Shown here in pieces: positions 15,563 through 25,556 of a stretch of 64,000 bases of DNA (positions are counted from its first letter, which is position 1; every line of letters starts with the position of its first letter). A program made the position numbers and the translations under genes. The DNA is from Epilithonimonas zeae (GTDB taxonomy: Bacteria > Bacteroidota > Bacteroidia > Flavobacteriales > Weeksellaceae). The notes beneath the pieces are model-generated. The model ran no database searches. It was not told the DNA's origin and saw only the letters and a list, made by a program, of their open reading frames with translations. Where the stretch lies: assembly GCF_900141765.1 (NCBI RefSeq), contig NZ_FSRK01000001.1, positions 434,001-498,000 of the forward strand, written 5' to 3'.

Positions 15563-18500
15563 TTATTCATTTATAAGCACGCTAGTTCCCTGTGTATGCG
15601 CATTCATCTGCGGCGCATAATAATTCTGCAAAGTCGTAATTCCATTAGAGAATTTCCCACTTGCATTCGCTACATAGTCATACTCGAAAACATATTTTCC
15701 TTTCGGCATGTATTCGATGTAAAAGTTAGTAGAAGCATCTTTTGTTGATTGATAATATCCCAAATTGTTTTTCCATTGATAACCAGAAATCACATCCAAC
15801 GGTTCAAAACCAGCAGCTCGCATATCTTTTAAGTGAATGAATTCCATATTTCTGTCGGTGTTCAGAATCATTCTCACGGTAACTTTATCACCAACTTTCA
15901 ATGGCGAATTTTCATTGATTTTAATTAATTGTTCACCATTTTCAGTCTTCACTTTTTTGTACAATTCTTTAGTAATGGAAATATAACTTTCCGAAGATTT
16001 GATTTTGTCCAAATCCTCATAATATTGCCAGAATAATCCACCCTGAACAATTCCAGCGCTTTCTTTTTTGATTGTAACTGTTGATAGATTTTTATCCAAG
16101 TTATCAGAAGTTACAGTTTGCTTCACATAACCTGTTGCTTGTGTTTGCGGGTTAAGTTGTTTTCCTCCCCAGTTAATTTCCGCTTTATCACTTTCATTTG
16201 AAGTCCAAGATTTCCCCGAATTCAAAATGGTAAAAATCACTTCTGCAGTTCCTCTGGAATTTCCCCAAGAATTTACTTCTTTCTGCGTAATTAGCCAGAT
16301 TTTCATTTCTTCGATGAAGTTTTCATCAGTTGGTGTTAATTTTTGAAACGCTTCAATGGCTCCGGCGTGATTCACGGTTTTGGAAGAATACCAACCCCAA
16401 TCGTTTAGATTTTGTTTCCAGTAAACACCTTGAGTTTCTGTTTCTGTCGAAGTTTCTTTCAGATAATTCATCAGTTTTTTCGAAACATCTTTCAATCCAT
16501 AATTATTAAATAATAAAGCCGCTCTGTATAATCCAAAGAAAGTTAAATCGGTAATTTTTACCGTTTTAGCTTTAGAAATAATAGCCGTTTTCAAAGTTGC
16601 GCCTTTTGCTTTCAGAGCATATTCTTTTTCCCAATAATGTCTTGTGTCAAGATAATCGAGAACAAAATTGTTCCAAACATTGTCCTTATCTGTTTTCCAA
16701 TATTTATTGACTTCGTTATCCACGTAAGAAACCAGTTTTTTAACCATTTCTTTCTGTTCAGAACTTTGATAATCTGTTACATTTCCTTTCAACCATTCAT
16801 TGATTCTGCCTAGGTTTTTCAAAATATAAAGTGAAGTATAATATGAACTCGGATAACCTTGATACCAGCTAAATCCGCCATCAGGATTTTGCAATTTTAC
16901 TAATTCTGACCAATCATTTTGAATTGAATTTCGCATCGTATTCGCATCAAATATTCTTGCCAGTTTCTGCATTTGTTCAGTTTCATTTTTACTTTCAAGA
17001 ACCCAAGGCGTTTCATCTAATAACAATTGCTTCAATTCCTGATTTTTTTCAAGATTCGAGGTCAAGAGACCTTTGAATTGATATTCATCAAAAACGGTTT
17101 TCATTTTTGGATTCGCTTTGAAAATCTCCGAAGCCAAAACATCTGCAAACCATTTGTTGAAAATAACATCTGCTGAATTATTAGTATCATCTTTCAGGCT
17201 TGGAAGCGCAAACATAATTTCCCAAATTGGATTGGTTGTTAGTTCCAAAGTATTGGAAACATTGGTTAATGTTTTAGAATCAGAATTTTTTAGATTTTCT
17301 AAAGTGAAAGTTTTCGTCTGTCCTTCTTTCACAAAAATCGGAAGTGCGTCTGTCACCAACATTCTGTTAGGCAAAACAGCGATTGCTTTTTGTTCGCCAT
17401 CAGAGAAATTTCCAGCCTTCGCAACGATTTTAATAATAATTGATGAAACATCGTTCGGAACTTTCACTTTCCAATTCACCACGGAATTTCCTTTTTCCGT
17501 TAATGTAAAAGTTTGTTCTCTATTATAACCAGGAACAGCCGTCAATGTGCTAATCCCGAATTTCTCCGAAATATCTTCATTTGTAAACGCATCCAAAATC
17601 TGCAATTGTGTAAAACCATTTAATTTTTGATTAACCAAACTTGAGATTTTAGTCTGAAGATTCAATTCGTCGCCTTCTCGTAAGAATCTTGGATAATTTG
17701 GTGTGATAGAAAATTCTTTTTGCGTTACGACAGATTTTTCCAAAATTGCACTTCTCGCATCTTTTGTATGCGCCAAAAACATCACTTTCCATTGTGTCAA
17801 AGCTTCCGGAGAAGTGAACTCAAACGAAATATTTCCTTTTTTATCTGTTAGAAGATTTGGATAGAAATAAGCTGTTTCGTTGAGGTTTTGACGAACTGGG
17901 ATTTTGTTTAAATCTTTTTCCTTTATTCTTGTAGTAATGACTTCTTCGATATTTTGAGTTTTTGCAGAATCTGAAACTTGTATTCCTGCAGCTCTACCTT
18001 GAAGTTTCATTGCTGGAGCGGAAACAGACATTTCAACTTCACTTGCATACATTGCTTTTGGTTTTGGACAACCTTGATATTGAGCCGTTCCAGGAACAGT
18101 TGGACAAGCATCATCTGAATTTGCAATTCCGTCACCATCTATATCAGAACCAAATAAAATGGCACCATTAAACCAATTGAATTGAGGAATGATTATATTC
18201 AAAGTCTTTAAATACTTAACTTTACCGTTGTAATATTGTTGTTCCAAACCATTTCTAAATTCATAAGAACTTTGATAAAAAGGAGAATAGAATTCCTGCC
18301 AATTCCAAGAATTAGACGCAAATTGGTCAAGCGATTTGTCGTACATATTCGCCAAAACTTCAGCGTTGATTTTTTCTTTGTCAGCGCCAGAGATTTTTAT
18401 CGTCCATTTTTCTTTTTGTCCAGGCTGTAATTTGTCTCGGAAAGTAACGGTTTCAATTTTCAAATCATCTTTGCTGTCTGCTATTTTCAAATCAACATTT

Positions 18501-21500
18501 TCGGTTTTTACATCATTAAACGCAACCAATTGGAATTGCAAATTAATTTTCGAGATACTTTCATCTTTCGGAATGGTAGTTTCATATTCCAGAATTCCAT
18601 TTTTGAAAGATTTGGTTTCTGTAACAGTTTCTTCTTTTCCATTTTGGATGAAAATGTTGACCAAAGCATCCGGAATCGCAGAGTAAACAAACACTTTTAC
18701 TTTCTCGCTTCGTTTGTATTCCTGCGTTGGTCTAATCACTTCCAAGAATGGATTTTGATTTTGTACAAGTGATTTTTTGTCCCAAACTTTGAAGAATTGT
18801 TCCGTTTTTATCGTGTCTTTCCCTTCGATGTTATAAAATTGAAGTTTATAAGTTCCAGCTCCCAATTTCCCTAAATCGAGATTAGTTGTTGGTTGTTGGT
18901 TGTCAGTTGATGGATTTTCAACTTGATTAATCAATTGTTTTTCAACTTTCCAATTCTTCAAATCATCATTTTTATCAAATCTGTCGTGAGGAAATTTCTG
19001 CACAAATTCTTCTTTAGAAAGTTTTGGTAGATCCTGAACAACCGAAGCAAAATTCTCTCTAAAAATCTGTTTTGGTTCTTCCAGTTTTTCCAGTTTTACG
19101 TTATAAGATTTCTTCAAAACTTGGTCGTTGTAATTTTTGGTGTCAACATTTAGTTTTACAGCTTCATTTGAAAACGTATTTCCGATTTCGTTCGCCGTAA
19201 TGTAATGAGAAACCGAAGCCACTTTTACATTCGTATTTGCGGATTGAGTTTCTCCGTTGATGTCCGTCACAGAAGCATTAATTGCATAATTATCAATCTG
19301 AATACCTTCCAGAGTTTCATCTTTTTTCAACTCGATTTTGATAGTAAATTCTCCTTTTTCGTTGGTCTTTACATCACCAAGAATCGAATTTTCGTTATCA
19401 TTTCCACGAGGATACCACCAGAAATACTTCCAACGGATATTCTGTTTTTTGATTTCGTAATTCACAATTGAATTGCTCAAAGGAACGCCTGAAAACATCA
19501 TCGCTTTTCCTTTCAGTTCGATAGTTTGACCATATTTGTATTCGTCTTTTATCGGGTCAAAAGTCACTTCAAACTTTGGACGTTTGTATTCCTCAACATT
19601 AAAATCCGTATAACCTGAAATATGATAACCAGAATTATCATCGTCATTATCAACTTCAATATTGAAATTTCCGTTCAGCTTGTTTTTTGGAAGTGTAAAA
19701 CTGCCATTCACCGAACCAAATTCATTGGTTGTCAGTTTCAAAGTTTGCAATTCTTCGCCGTTTGCGTCGTGCAAAGTGATATTCAACGGAATTTTTTCTA
19801 ATGTTTTTACTCTCTGAGTTTCGCCATTGATTCCAGTTGCAATCGCTTTGAAATAAACAATTTGTCCAGGTCTGTAGATTTTTCTGTCAAGGAAAATCTG
19901 TGCCGATTCCTGATTCTCGGATTTATTTCGATTGCCATAATCACTATCATAGCCGTAAACATTTATCATCGAATAATTGTTCCCGTTTTTCACAAGAAAA
20001 TTTCTGTAATATTCTTTATTCTCAGAATTAGGAATTTGAAAACTTCCGGAAGCATCGGTTTTTACAGAATATTTTACGATTTGTTTTCCTCTTACAAATT
20101 CAACAATCTCAAGATTCTCGTTAATAAAAGCTTTTCCGTTTTCGTTGTTTACGAGTTTTAGAATATTAGCTTTTGGATTGTTATCATCTTTTTTAGAATA
20201 GATGATTTTCGAATCAGAAACGATGAAATAAAAACTTTTCTGAACAGAATTTTCCACAACATATTCAGCCAGATAAATCCCTGCAGGAAGAGCCTTCAGC
20301 TCCAAAGACGTTTTATGCGTTTTGAAATCGAAAGATTCCGGAATCGTGAATTGGTCTTTTCTTATCAGTGTTTTTTTGACTTTCGCAAAAGGTGTTTTGT
20401 AAGAATCGAAAACGTGATTCAGAAAACCTTGTGTGTCATCTTTTACTTCATAAATATTCAAAGAAAATTGCTGAACATTTTTTCCTTCCGCAACGATGTG
20501 AATTGGTTTGTTACTCTGGGTTTCGTTCTCATAAAACAAGTTCAGTTGCGGATTTTTGATCTGATTTTCTTTGTTTTTAATATTATTGATAAATTTCGAT
20601 TTTGGATAAAGTTCTTTCGCTTTATTTGCCCAAACCAAAGCTTTTTTGTTATCCTCTTTTTGCTGAAGAATCTCAATCATATCATCGATAATCAAGACTT
20701 TGTAATCGCCTTTTACAGATTCGTCTTCAACCAATTTTTCAAGTTGTGCGAATTTGTCTTTACAATTATTGAATTCACAATTATAATTGATTTTCTGATG
20801 CTTGAAATACAATTGAGAATTTCCAGAAAGTGAAGTAATTTCCGAATCAAAAATTGAATTGATTTTTGTCGAATTCACTTTCAATTCATTCGGTGTGAAA
20901 AGATTTTGATTTCTTAAGAACTCAATATAATTGTAATTGTACCAATCGGAAAGTGTTGGAAAATATTCAAGATTATCAGATTCGTCAAAGATTTCCTTGT
21001 ATTTCTGCATCGATATTTTCTTCAAAACAGAATTTTCTTTTTCTAATTCTGAATAATTCTTCGATAAATAATTTTTAAAATCCAGCTTGCTCCAAGTTTC
21101 GATTTGTGATAAATCGGCGTTGTCAATATTAGTTTTCTGATTGATTTTCCAAGAATTATTCTGATAATAATCTTTGATAAATTCCAGAGTCAGAAGATGA
21201 AACAATTGTTTTTCATCGCCTTTCAATTTGGTTTCCGTATTTTGAAGCTTCGAAAAGAATTTGGAATTTTCATCATTCTTCGTATCATCGTAAGTCTGCT
21301 TTGTAATACTGAATTCCGCTTTCAAAGATTTGATGATTTGAATGGCGTTGTTGTCTTTCAAAGCTTGGTTTTGTATTTCCAGAATGATCGGAAGATTGGA
21401 TTTGTAAGTTCCTTTTTTATAATTGTCTTCGATTTTTTTCCATTGCTGGTCGTAATAGTTTTGTGCGGAAAAATTCATAGTAGCAAATATCAATAAGAAT

Positions 21501-21526
21501 ACTAATAAAGATTTTAGGATTTTCAT
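15563..21526 (-). CDS. Giant alpha-2-macroglobulin-like protein with TSP3/plug-like insert
   Basis: A 1987-residue envelope protein with a signal peptide (1-21, 'FATMNFSAQ'). After a helical N-terminal region (about 25-330) come macroglobulin-type beta domains, with the MG2 strings 'QIFLDRKIYRPGQIVYFKA' and 'EEYKRPKFEVTF'. The A2M core 'TSPEALTQWKVMFLAHT' is near 1210-1230, and a helical thioester-type domain has 'NPDGGFSWYQGY'. No CxEQ thioester is present, so it cannot trap proteases covalently by that route. At about 1126-1155 there is a thrombospondin type 3-like calcium motif ('DIDGDGIANSDDACPTVPGT'), followed by 'LQGRAAGIQVS', which resembles TonB-receptor plug linkers. A role in envelope defence against proteases is inferred from the family. 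Confidence 0.85.
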   Translation of the reverse strand: MKILKSLLVFLLIFATMNFSAQNYYDQQWKKIEDNYKKGTYKSNLPIILEIQNQALKDNNAIQIIKSLKAEFSITKQTYDDTKNDENSKFFSKLQNTETKLKGDEKQLFHLLTLEFIKDYYQNNSWKINQKTNIDNADLSQIETWSKLDFKNYLSKNYSELEKENSVLKKISMQKYKEIFDESDNLEYFPTLSDWYNYNYIEFLRNQNLFTPNELKVNSTKINSIFDSEITSLSGNSQLYFKHQKINYNCEFNNCKDKFAQLEKLVEDESVKGDYKVLIIDDMIEILQQKEDNKKALVWANKAKELYPKSKFINNIKNKENQIKNPQLNLFYENETQSNKPIHIVAEGKNVQQFSLNIYEVKDDTQGFLNHVFDSYKTPFAKVKKTLIRKDQFTIPESFDFKTHKTSLELKALPAGIYLAEYVVENSVQKSFYFIVSDSKIIYSKKDDNNPKANILKLVNNENGKAFINENLEIVEFVRGKQIVKYSVKTDASGSFQIPNSENKEYYRNFLVKNGNNYSMINVYGYDSDYGNRNKSENQESAQIFLDRKIYRPGQIVYFKAIATGINGETQRVKTLEKIPLNITLHDANGEELQTLKLTTNEFGSVNGSFTLPKNKLNGNFNIEVDNDDDNSGYHISGYTDFNVEEYKRPKFEVTFDPIKDEYKYGQTIELKGKAMMFSGVPLSNSIVNYEIKKQNIRWKYFWWYPRGNDNENSILGDVKTNEKGEFTIKIELKKDETLEGIQIDNYAINASVTDINGETQSANTNVKVASVSHYITANEIGNTFSNEAVKLNVDTKNYNDQVLKKSYNVKLEKLEEPKQIFRENFASVVQDLPKLSKEEFVQKFPHDRFDKNDDLKNWKVEKQLINQVENPSTDNQQPTTNLDLGKLGAGTYKLQFYNIEGKDTIKTEQFFKVWDKKSLVQNQNPFLEVIRPTQEYKRSEKVKVFVYSAIPDALVNIFIQNGKEETVTETKSFKNGILEYETTIPKDESISKINLQFQLVAFNDVKTENVDLKIADSKDDLKIETVTFRDKLQPGQKEKWTIKISGADKEKINAEVLANMYDKSLDQFASNSWNWQEFYSPFYQSSYEFRNGLEQQYYNGKVKYLKTLNIIIPQFNWFNGAILFGSDIDGDGIANSDDACPTVPGTAQYQGCPKPKAMYASEVEMSVSAPAMKLQGRAAGIQVSDSAKTQNIEEVITTRIKEKDLNKIPVRQNLNETAYFYPNLLTDKKGNISFEFTSPEALTQWKVMFLAHTKDARSAILEKSVVTQKEFSITPNYPRFLREGDELNLQTKISSLVNQKLNGFTQLQILDAFTNEDISEKFGISTLTAVPGYNREQTFTLTEKGNSVVNWKVKVPNDVSSIIIKIVAKAGNFSDGEQKAIAVLPNRMLVTDALPIFVKEGQTKTFTLENLKNSDSKTLTNVSNTLELTTNPIWEIMFALPSLKDDTNNSADVIFNKWFADVLASEIFKANPKMKTVFDEYQFKGLLTSNLEKNQELKQLLLDETPWVLESKNETEQMQKLARIFDANTMRNSIQNDWSELVKLQNPDGGFSWYQGYPSSYYTSLYILKNLGRINEWLKGNVTDYQSSEQKEMVKKLVSYVDNEVNKYWKTDKDNVWNNFVLDYLDTRHYWEKEYALKAKGATLKTAIISKAKTVKITDLTFFGLYRAALLFNNYGLKDVSKKLMNYLKETSTETETQGVYWKQNLNDWGWYSSKTVNHAGAIEAFQKLTPTDENFIEEMKIWLITQKEVNSWGNSRGTAEVIFTILNSGKSWTSNESDKAEINWGGKQLNPQTQATGYVKQTVTSDNLDKNLSTVTIKKESAGIVQGGLFWQYYEDLDKIKSSESYISITKELYKKVKTENGEQLIKINENSPLKVGDKVTVRMILNTDRNMEFIHLKDMRAAGFEPLDVISGYQWKNNLGYYQSTKDASTNFYIEYMPKGKYVFEYDYVANASGKFSNGITTLQNYYAPQMNAHTQGTSVLINE

Positions 21527-21685
21527 ATATGTCTTTTATTTTTTTTTTTGAATGAGTGACTGAATCACTTTATAAAGATGCATTATTTTATCGTAAGGTT
21601 GGAAAGAGAAATATTTTTTTTGAAATTTAACGTTTTGAAGATTTTATTTATTTAGAACAATTTTTCCGACATTTGTTAAAGTAAA

Positions 21686-22450
21686 ATGTCGATTTTAAAT
21701 TTAGCAAAAAAATATCTCATTGAGAGTCAGGTCTATGTTTCATTAATGGGAACTTTTCTGGCTGGATTTTTTATGCTGGAGCAAAAGATATTCCGTTGGC
21801 CGACTTTGTTGTTGATTTTCATTACTTATTTCAGCGGTTATCTTTATACCAAATATCAATACGACAAAAAGAAATTTTTCAAGATTCTGATTTTCAATTG
21901 TATTTGTGGAATTATTAGTGTGATTCTCATCCTCAAAAATCATAACGAATACAGACTTTTGAAATGGGCAATTATAGTCGTTTTGGGTTTGCTCTACAAT
22001 TCTTTTTTTCTGGAGAAATTTATTCGGAAAATTCCTTTGTTAAAGATTTTTTATGTTGGATTGACTTGGGCTTTGATTAATTCTTGGCTGATTCTTCCTC
22101 AATTTAATTGGCCGATTTTTTTAATTTCTTGGTTATTCATTTCGGCTTTGGTTTTACCTTTTGATATCCGAGATATGAAAAGTGATGACGTTGTGACTTT
22201 TCCGATTTTAATTGGCGTTCAGAAAACTAAAATTCTTGCTTATCTACTGATTTTTATTTCTGGTTTATTGAGTGTTTTTTCCCTTGATTTAGAATTCGGT
22301 ATTTATTTTTTCTTGACGATAATTATCACATTTATATTGATTTATTTTTCTGAAAATAGCAATCAAGAATCATACTTTTCTTTTTGGGTTGAGAGTTGTA
22401 GCGGATTACCTTTGTTATGGCTTTTCGTGCATTGGCTTGTAAATTGCTAA
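21686..22450 (+). CDS. UbiA-like prenyltransferase-family membrane protein
   Basis: A 254-residue polytopic membrane protein with about 8 TM segments. The second Asp-rich motif of UbiA enzymes is visible as 'DIRDMKSDDVVTFPILIG'. The first motif (normally NDxxDxxxD) is replaced by 'YTKYQYDKKK' after the second TM, so the diphosphate/Mg site looks degenerate. It may be a non-canonical or inactive relative; no quinone-synthesis gene is adjacent. The next gene starts 29 bp later, so the two may be cotranscribed. Confidence 0.6.
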   Translation: MSILNLAKKYLIESQVYVSLMGTFLAGFFMLEQKIFRWPTLLLIFITYFSGYLYTKYQYDKKKFFKILIFNCICGIISVILILKNHNEYRLLKWAIIVVLGLLYNSFFLEKFIRKIPLLKIFYVGLTWALINSWLILPQFNWPIFLISWLFISALVLPFDIRDMKSDDVVTFPILIGVQKTKILAYLLIFISGLLSVFSLDLEFGIYFFLTIIITFILIYFSENSNQESYFSFWVESCSGLPLLWLFVHWLVNC

Positions 22451-22479
22451 ACAGATTTTGTTGAATTTTCCGATTATTG

Positions 22480-24279
22480 ATGAACAAATCGATTCTGATT
22501 TTTATTTTCGTTTTAAGTTGCTTTTCTTTTGCTAATGCCCAGGAAGGAAAAGATTCGCTTTATTATAAAATCGAGGAGTTTTCTGATAGAAGAAAAGTTA
22601 CGAAATTCATTCATCGTTTTATATTTCGTAGAGAAGCGGATTCGGCTTCTGTAAAAACCAGAACGGATAAACAATCTCAGGAAACTTATGATGGAAGATA
22701 TATCCGAAATATCAAAATTGAAACGATCGACCCTTTTGGATACGGTTCCAAAGACAAAAAAGAAAAGTCCAAATGGTACGATTGGTTTACAAATCATCTT
22801 CATTCCAATACCCGAGTTTCAACCGTTAATAATTATTTGCTCTTCAAAAAAGGCGAAGAATATAACGCTCAAAAACTCTACGAATCCGAACGTTTGCTAA
22901 GAGCGATGCCTTTCGTAAACAGAGTTAATATCAGTGTTTCTGACAGCACTTCTACCAAAGATTCTATTGATGTTGTAGTAAAAGTTCTCGATTCCTGGAG
23001 TTTGAAGCCGAGAGTGAGTTATTCCGGAAGTAAAATTGGTCTGGGAGTAACGGAAGAGAATTTTCTTGGACTTGGCCACGAAGCGGATTTCCTTTACAGA
23101 AACGATTCCAAGGAAAAACAAGATTATATGTACGGAAGTTATACGGCTTACAATCTTTTTGGTTCTTACATCAATGCTCAGGTTTTGGGAGAACGTGATT
23201 TTGCTAAGAATGAAAGAATCAATTTCAATGTCAAAAGGGATTTTTTCTCTCCGTTGACAAAATGGGCAGGTGGTTTTACTTTTGAATATTTTATGCGAAA
23301 TGTGCTCCTTCCAATAGAAACAGACACAACTTTTCCAGAAGTTCAGATCAAAGTTTACAGTCAGGATTTGTGGGGCGGTTATCAAATTCCAGTTTCATCA
23401 AATCCAGATGAAAAAGTCTCCAGTAATATTGCTTTGATAGGACGTTTTCAGAATTATCAATATAAAGATAGCCCTTATGTTGACCAGTTTGGGTATTTCC
23501 GTTCTTACAGTAGTTTTCTGATGTCTGCGGGATTTATTCAAAGGAAATTCTCCGTTCAGAAGAATATTTTTCAATATGATTTGCCGGAAGATATTGCTTA
23601 TGGAAATACGTTCAGTTTAACCGCCGGATTTTTGTCGAGAAGTAATGAAGTGATGCCTTACGCTGGTGTTTCGGGTTCATATGGCGACTTTACTAAGATT
23701 GGTTATTTTAATATTAAGGCTCAGTTTGGAAGATTCTTTAATGAAGACAGCCAAAACCGAGAATCTTTCCGGTTGGACGGAACTTATTTCACAAATCTAA
23801 TGGATTGGAAATTTGCGAAGGCAAGACATTTCTTTTCTCCAACCTTGGCTCTTGGAAATCCTCAACATAATTATTCTTACAGAGACAGAATCAACCTTTC
23901 CTCAGCAGAAGATTTTCCTGTTTATAATGCAGATTACATCGGCACAAAGAAGTTGGTTTTGAGATATCAGCTTCAACTTTTCGTTAATAAAACTTGGAAA
24001 AATTTCCATTTTAGTCCTTATTTGACAACTGCAGTTGGCTGGCTGGGAATGCCTGATGATAATCTTTTAAAGACTAAAGCCAATACAAAAATCGGAATTG
24101 GGGTTTTGATTAATAATCCATACTTGGTTTTCAACAGGATTCAGATTTCGTTTACTTATTATCCTCGAGTTCCTTTTGATAACAATTCGGTTTTTGATTT
24201 TAACAGCAACCGAAATAATGTTTTGCCACTGAATAATTTTGGTACGGATATTCCGCATTTTGTGAATTTTGGGAACTAA
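22480..24279 (+). CDS. POTRA-containing outer-membrane barrel protein (Omp85/BamA-like)
   Basis: A 599-residue exported protein with a signal peptide (1-21, 'FSFANAQ'). The N-terminal part (about 60-185) has POTRA-like patterning: 'YIRNIKIETIDPFG', 'NYLLFKKGEEYNAQKLYESERLLR', followed by 'VDVVVKVLDSWSLKP'-type strands. The rest (about 190-599) is a beta-barrel rich in aromatic strand ends. This resembles BamA/TamA-type assembly factors specific to Bacteroidota, but is shorter than BamA, with one clear POTRA. The start is the ATG at 22480; a TTG one codon earlier is also in frame. Partner and cargo are unknown. Confidence 0.7.
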   Translation: MNKSILIFIFVLSCFSFANAQEGKDSLYYKIEEFSDRRKVTKFIHRFIFRREADSASVKTRTDKQSQETYDGRYIRNIKIETIDPFGYGSKDKKEKSKWYDWFTNHLHSNTRVSTVNNYLLFKKGEEYNAQKLYESERLLRAMPFVNRVNISVSDSTSTKDSIDVVVKVLDSWSLKPRVSYSGSKIGLGVTEENFLGLGHEADFLYRNDSKEKQDYMYGSYTAYNLFGSYINAQVLGERDFAKNERINFNVKRDFFSPLTKWAGGFTFEYFMRNVLLPIETDTTFPEVQIKVYSQDLWGGYQIPVSSNPDEKVSSNIALIGRFQNYQYKDSPYVDQFGYFRSYSSFLMSAGFIQRKFSVQKNIFQYDLPEDIAYGNTFSLTAGFLSRSNEVMPYAGVSGSYGDFTKIGYFNIKAQFGRFFNEDSQNRESFRLDGTYFTNLMDWKFAKARHFFSPTLALGNPQHNYSYRDRINLSSAEDFPVYNADYIGTKKLVLRYQLQLFVNKTWKNFHFSPYLTTAVGWLGMPDDNLLKTKANTKIGIGVLINNPYLVFNRIQISFTYYPRVPFDNNSVFDFNSNRNNVLPLNNFGTDIPHFVNFGN

Positions 24280-24347
24280 ATTCTTTTTTAGTAATAAATT
24301 TTGAAAGCTTTTATTTTTAAACGATTTTTGTAAAATCAATTTCAAGA

Positions 24348-25430
24348 ATGGTTATCAACAAACTTTCACTCATCAATTTCAAAAATCACTCGGAACAGTC
24401 TTTTGATTTTTCGCCTCAAATCAATTGTTTTGTGGGCAATAATGGAGTAGGGAAGACCAATATTCTGGATGCACTTCATTATCTTTCTGTTGGCAAAAGT
24501 TTCCTCGGAAATTCTGACCTTAATAATGTAAAATCTGATGAAGATTTCTTCGTCATTGAATCCGAAATTCAGAATGAGGAAAAAGAAGATATTATCAAAA
24601 TCCTTCAACCAAAAGAGTCCAAAAAAGTCATCAAGAAAAACGATAAATCTTACGACAGATTGGCTGACCATATTGGTTATCTGCCGAGTGTGATGATTTC
24701 GCCTTATGATTCTAATTTGATTTCTGATTCGGGAGAAAGCAGAAGGAAGTTTCTGGATGCGATGATTTCTCAGACCGATTCCTCTTATCTTTTTGATTTG
24801 ATTCAGTATCAGAAAACAATACAGCAAAGAAATGCATTACTGAAATATTTTGCCAAAAACAGAACTTTTGACAAAGATTCTCTGGAGATCTATGATGACC
24901 CTATTTCAAACTTCGGAACCCGAATTTTCGAAAAAAGAAAAGAATTCATAGAAAAACTGAATCCGATCGTTCAACATTTTTATGAAATCATTTCCGGCGG
25001 AAAAGAAATCGTAAATGTCATTTATGAATCTCATCTTTTTGACAATACTTTTAAAGAACTTTTATCAAGCTCTATTGATAAAGACAGAGCTTTAACTTAT
25101 ACTTCAAAAGGAACTCACAAAGATGATTTGTTGTTTGAAATGAATGGTAATTCAATCAAAAAAATTGGTTCTCAGGGTCAACAGAAATCTTTCTTAATTT
25201 CTTTAAAATTAGCCCAAATCAACCGAATCAAAGAATTGACAGGAAAATCACCAATCCTTCTTTTGGATGATATTTTTGATAAGCTGGATGATACGAGAGT
25301 TTCTCAACTGATTGAACTGGTAAACAAAGAAAGTTTCGGACAGATTTTCATTACTGATACACATAAAGAACGAACAGAAAACGTTGTAAGGCGCATCAAC
25401 GAGGAGAGTAGAATGTTTGAGATTTCATAG
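24348..25430 (+). CDS. recF: DNA replication/repair protein RecF
   Basis: SMC-like ATPase of 360 residues that acts with RecO and RecR to load RecA at gapped DNA. Walker A is 'GNNGVGKT' (30-37), following 'LINFKNH' typical of RecF. The signature 'GSQGQQKS' and Walker B 'ILLLDDIFDKLDD' lie in the C-terminal lobe, separated by a helical arm. It follows the barrel gene by 68 bp and is not in a dnaA/dnaN cluster here, as is common in Bacteroidota. Confidence 0.95.
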   Translation: MVINKLSLINFKNHSEQSFDFSPQINCFVGNNGVGKTNILDALHYLSVGKSFLGNSDLNNVKSDEDFFVIESEIQNEEKEDIIKILQPKESKKVIKKNDKSYDRLADHIGYLPSVMISPYDSNLISDSGESRRKFLDAMISQTDSSYLFDLIQYQKTIQQRNALLKYFAKNRTFDKDSLEIYDDPISNFGTRIFEKRKEFIEKLNPIVQHFYEIISGGKEIVNVIYESHLFDNTFKELLSSSIDKDRALTYTSKGTHKDDLLFEMNGNSIKKIGSQGQQKSFLISLKLAQINRIKELTGKSPILLLDDIFDKLDDTRVSQLIELVNKESFGQIFITDTHKERTENVVRRINEESRMFEIS

Positions 25431-25515
25431 TTTGCATTCTCTGAACCCAAGTTAATTTTCTCTAAAACAAGATAAATATCATATTCCAAAATACTTTTTG
25501 GTAAGAAGAACTCAA

Positions 25516-25523
25516 TACTTTTG
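25516..25523 (+). promoter_or_regulatory. -7 element for the FG-GAP/T9SS gene
   Basis: TActTTTG, 34 bp before the start; the TTG at 25498-25500 has a short 15-bp spacer. Confidence 0.4.
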
Positions 25524-25556
25524 TGAAGTAATTTTTAATTATTCTAAATAAATATT

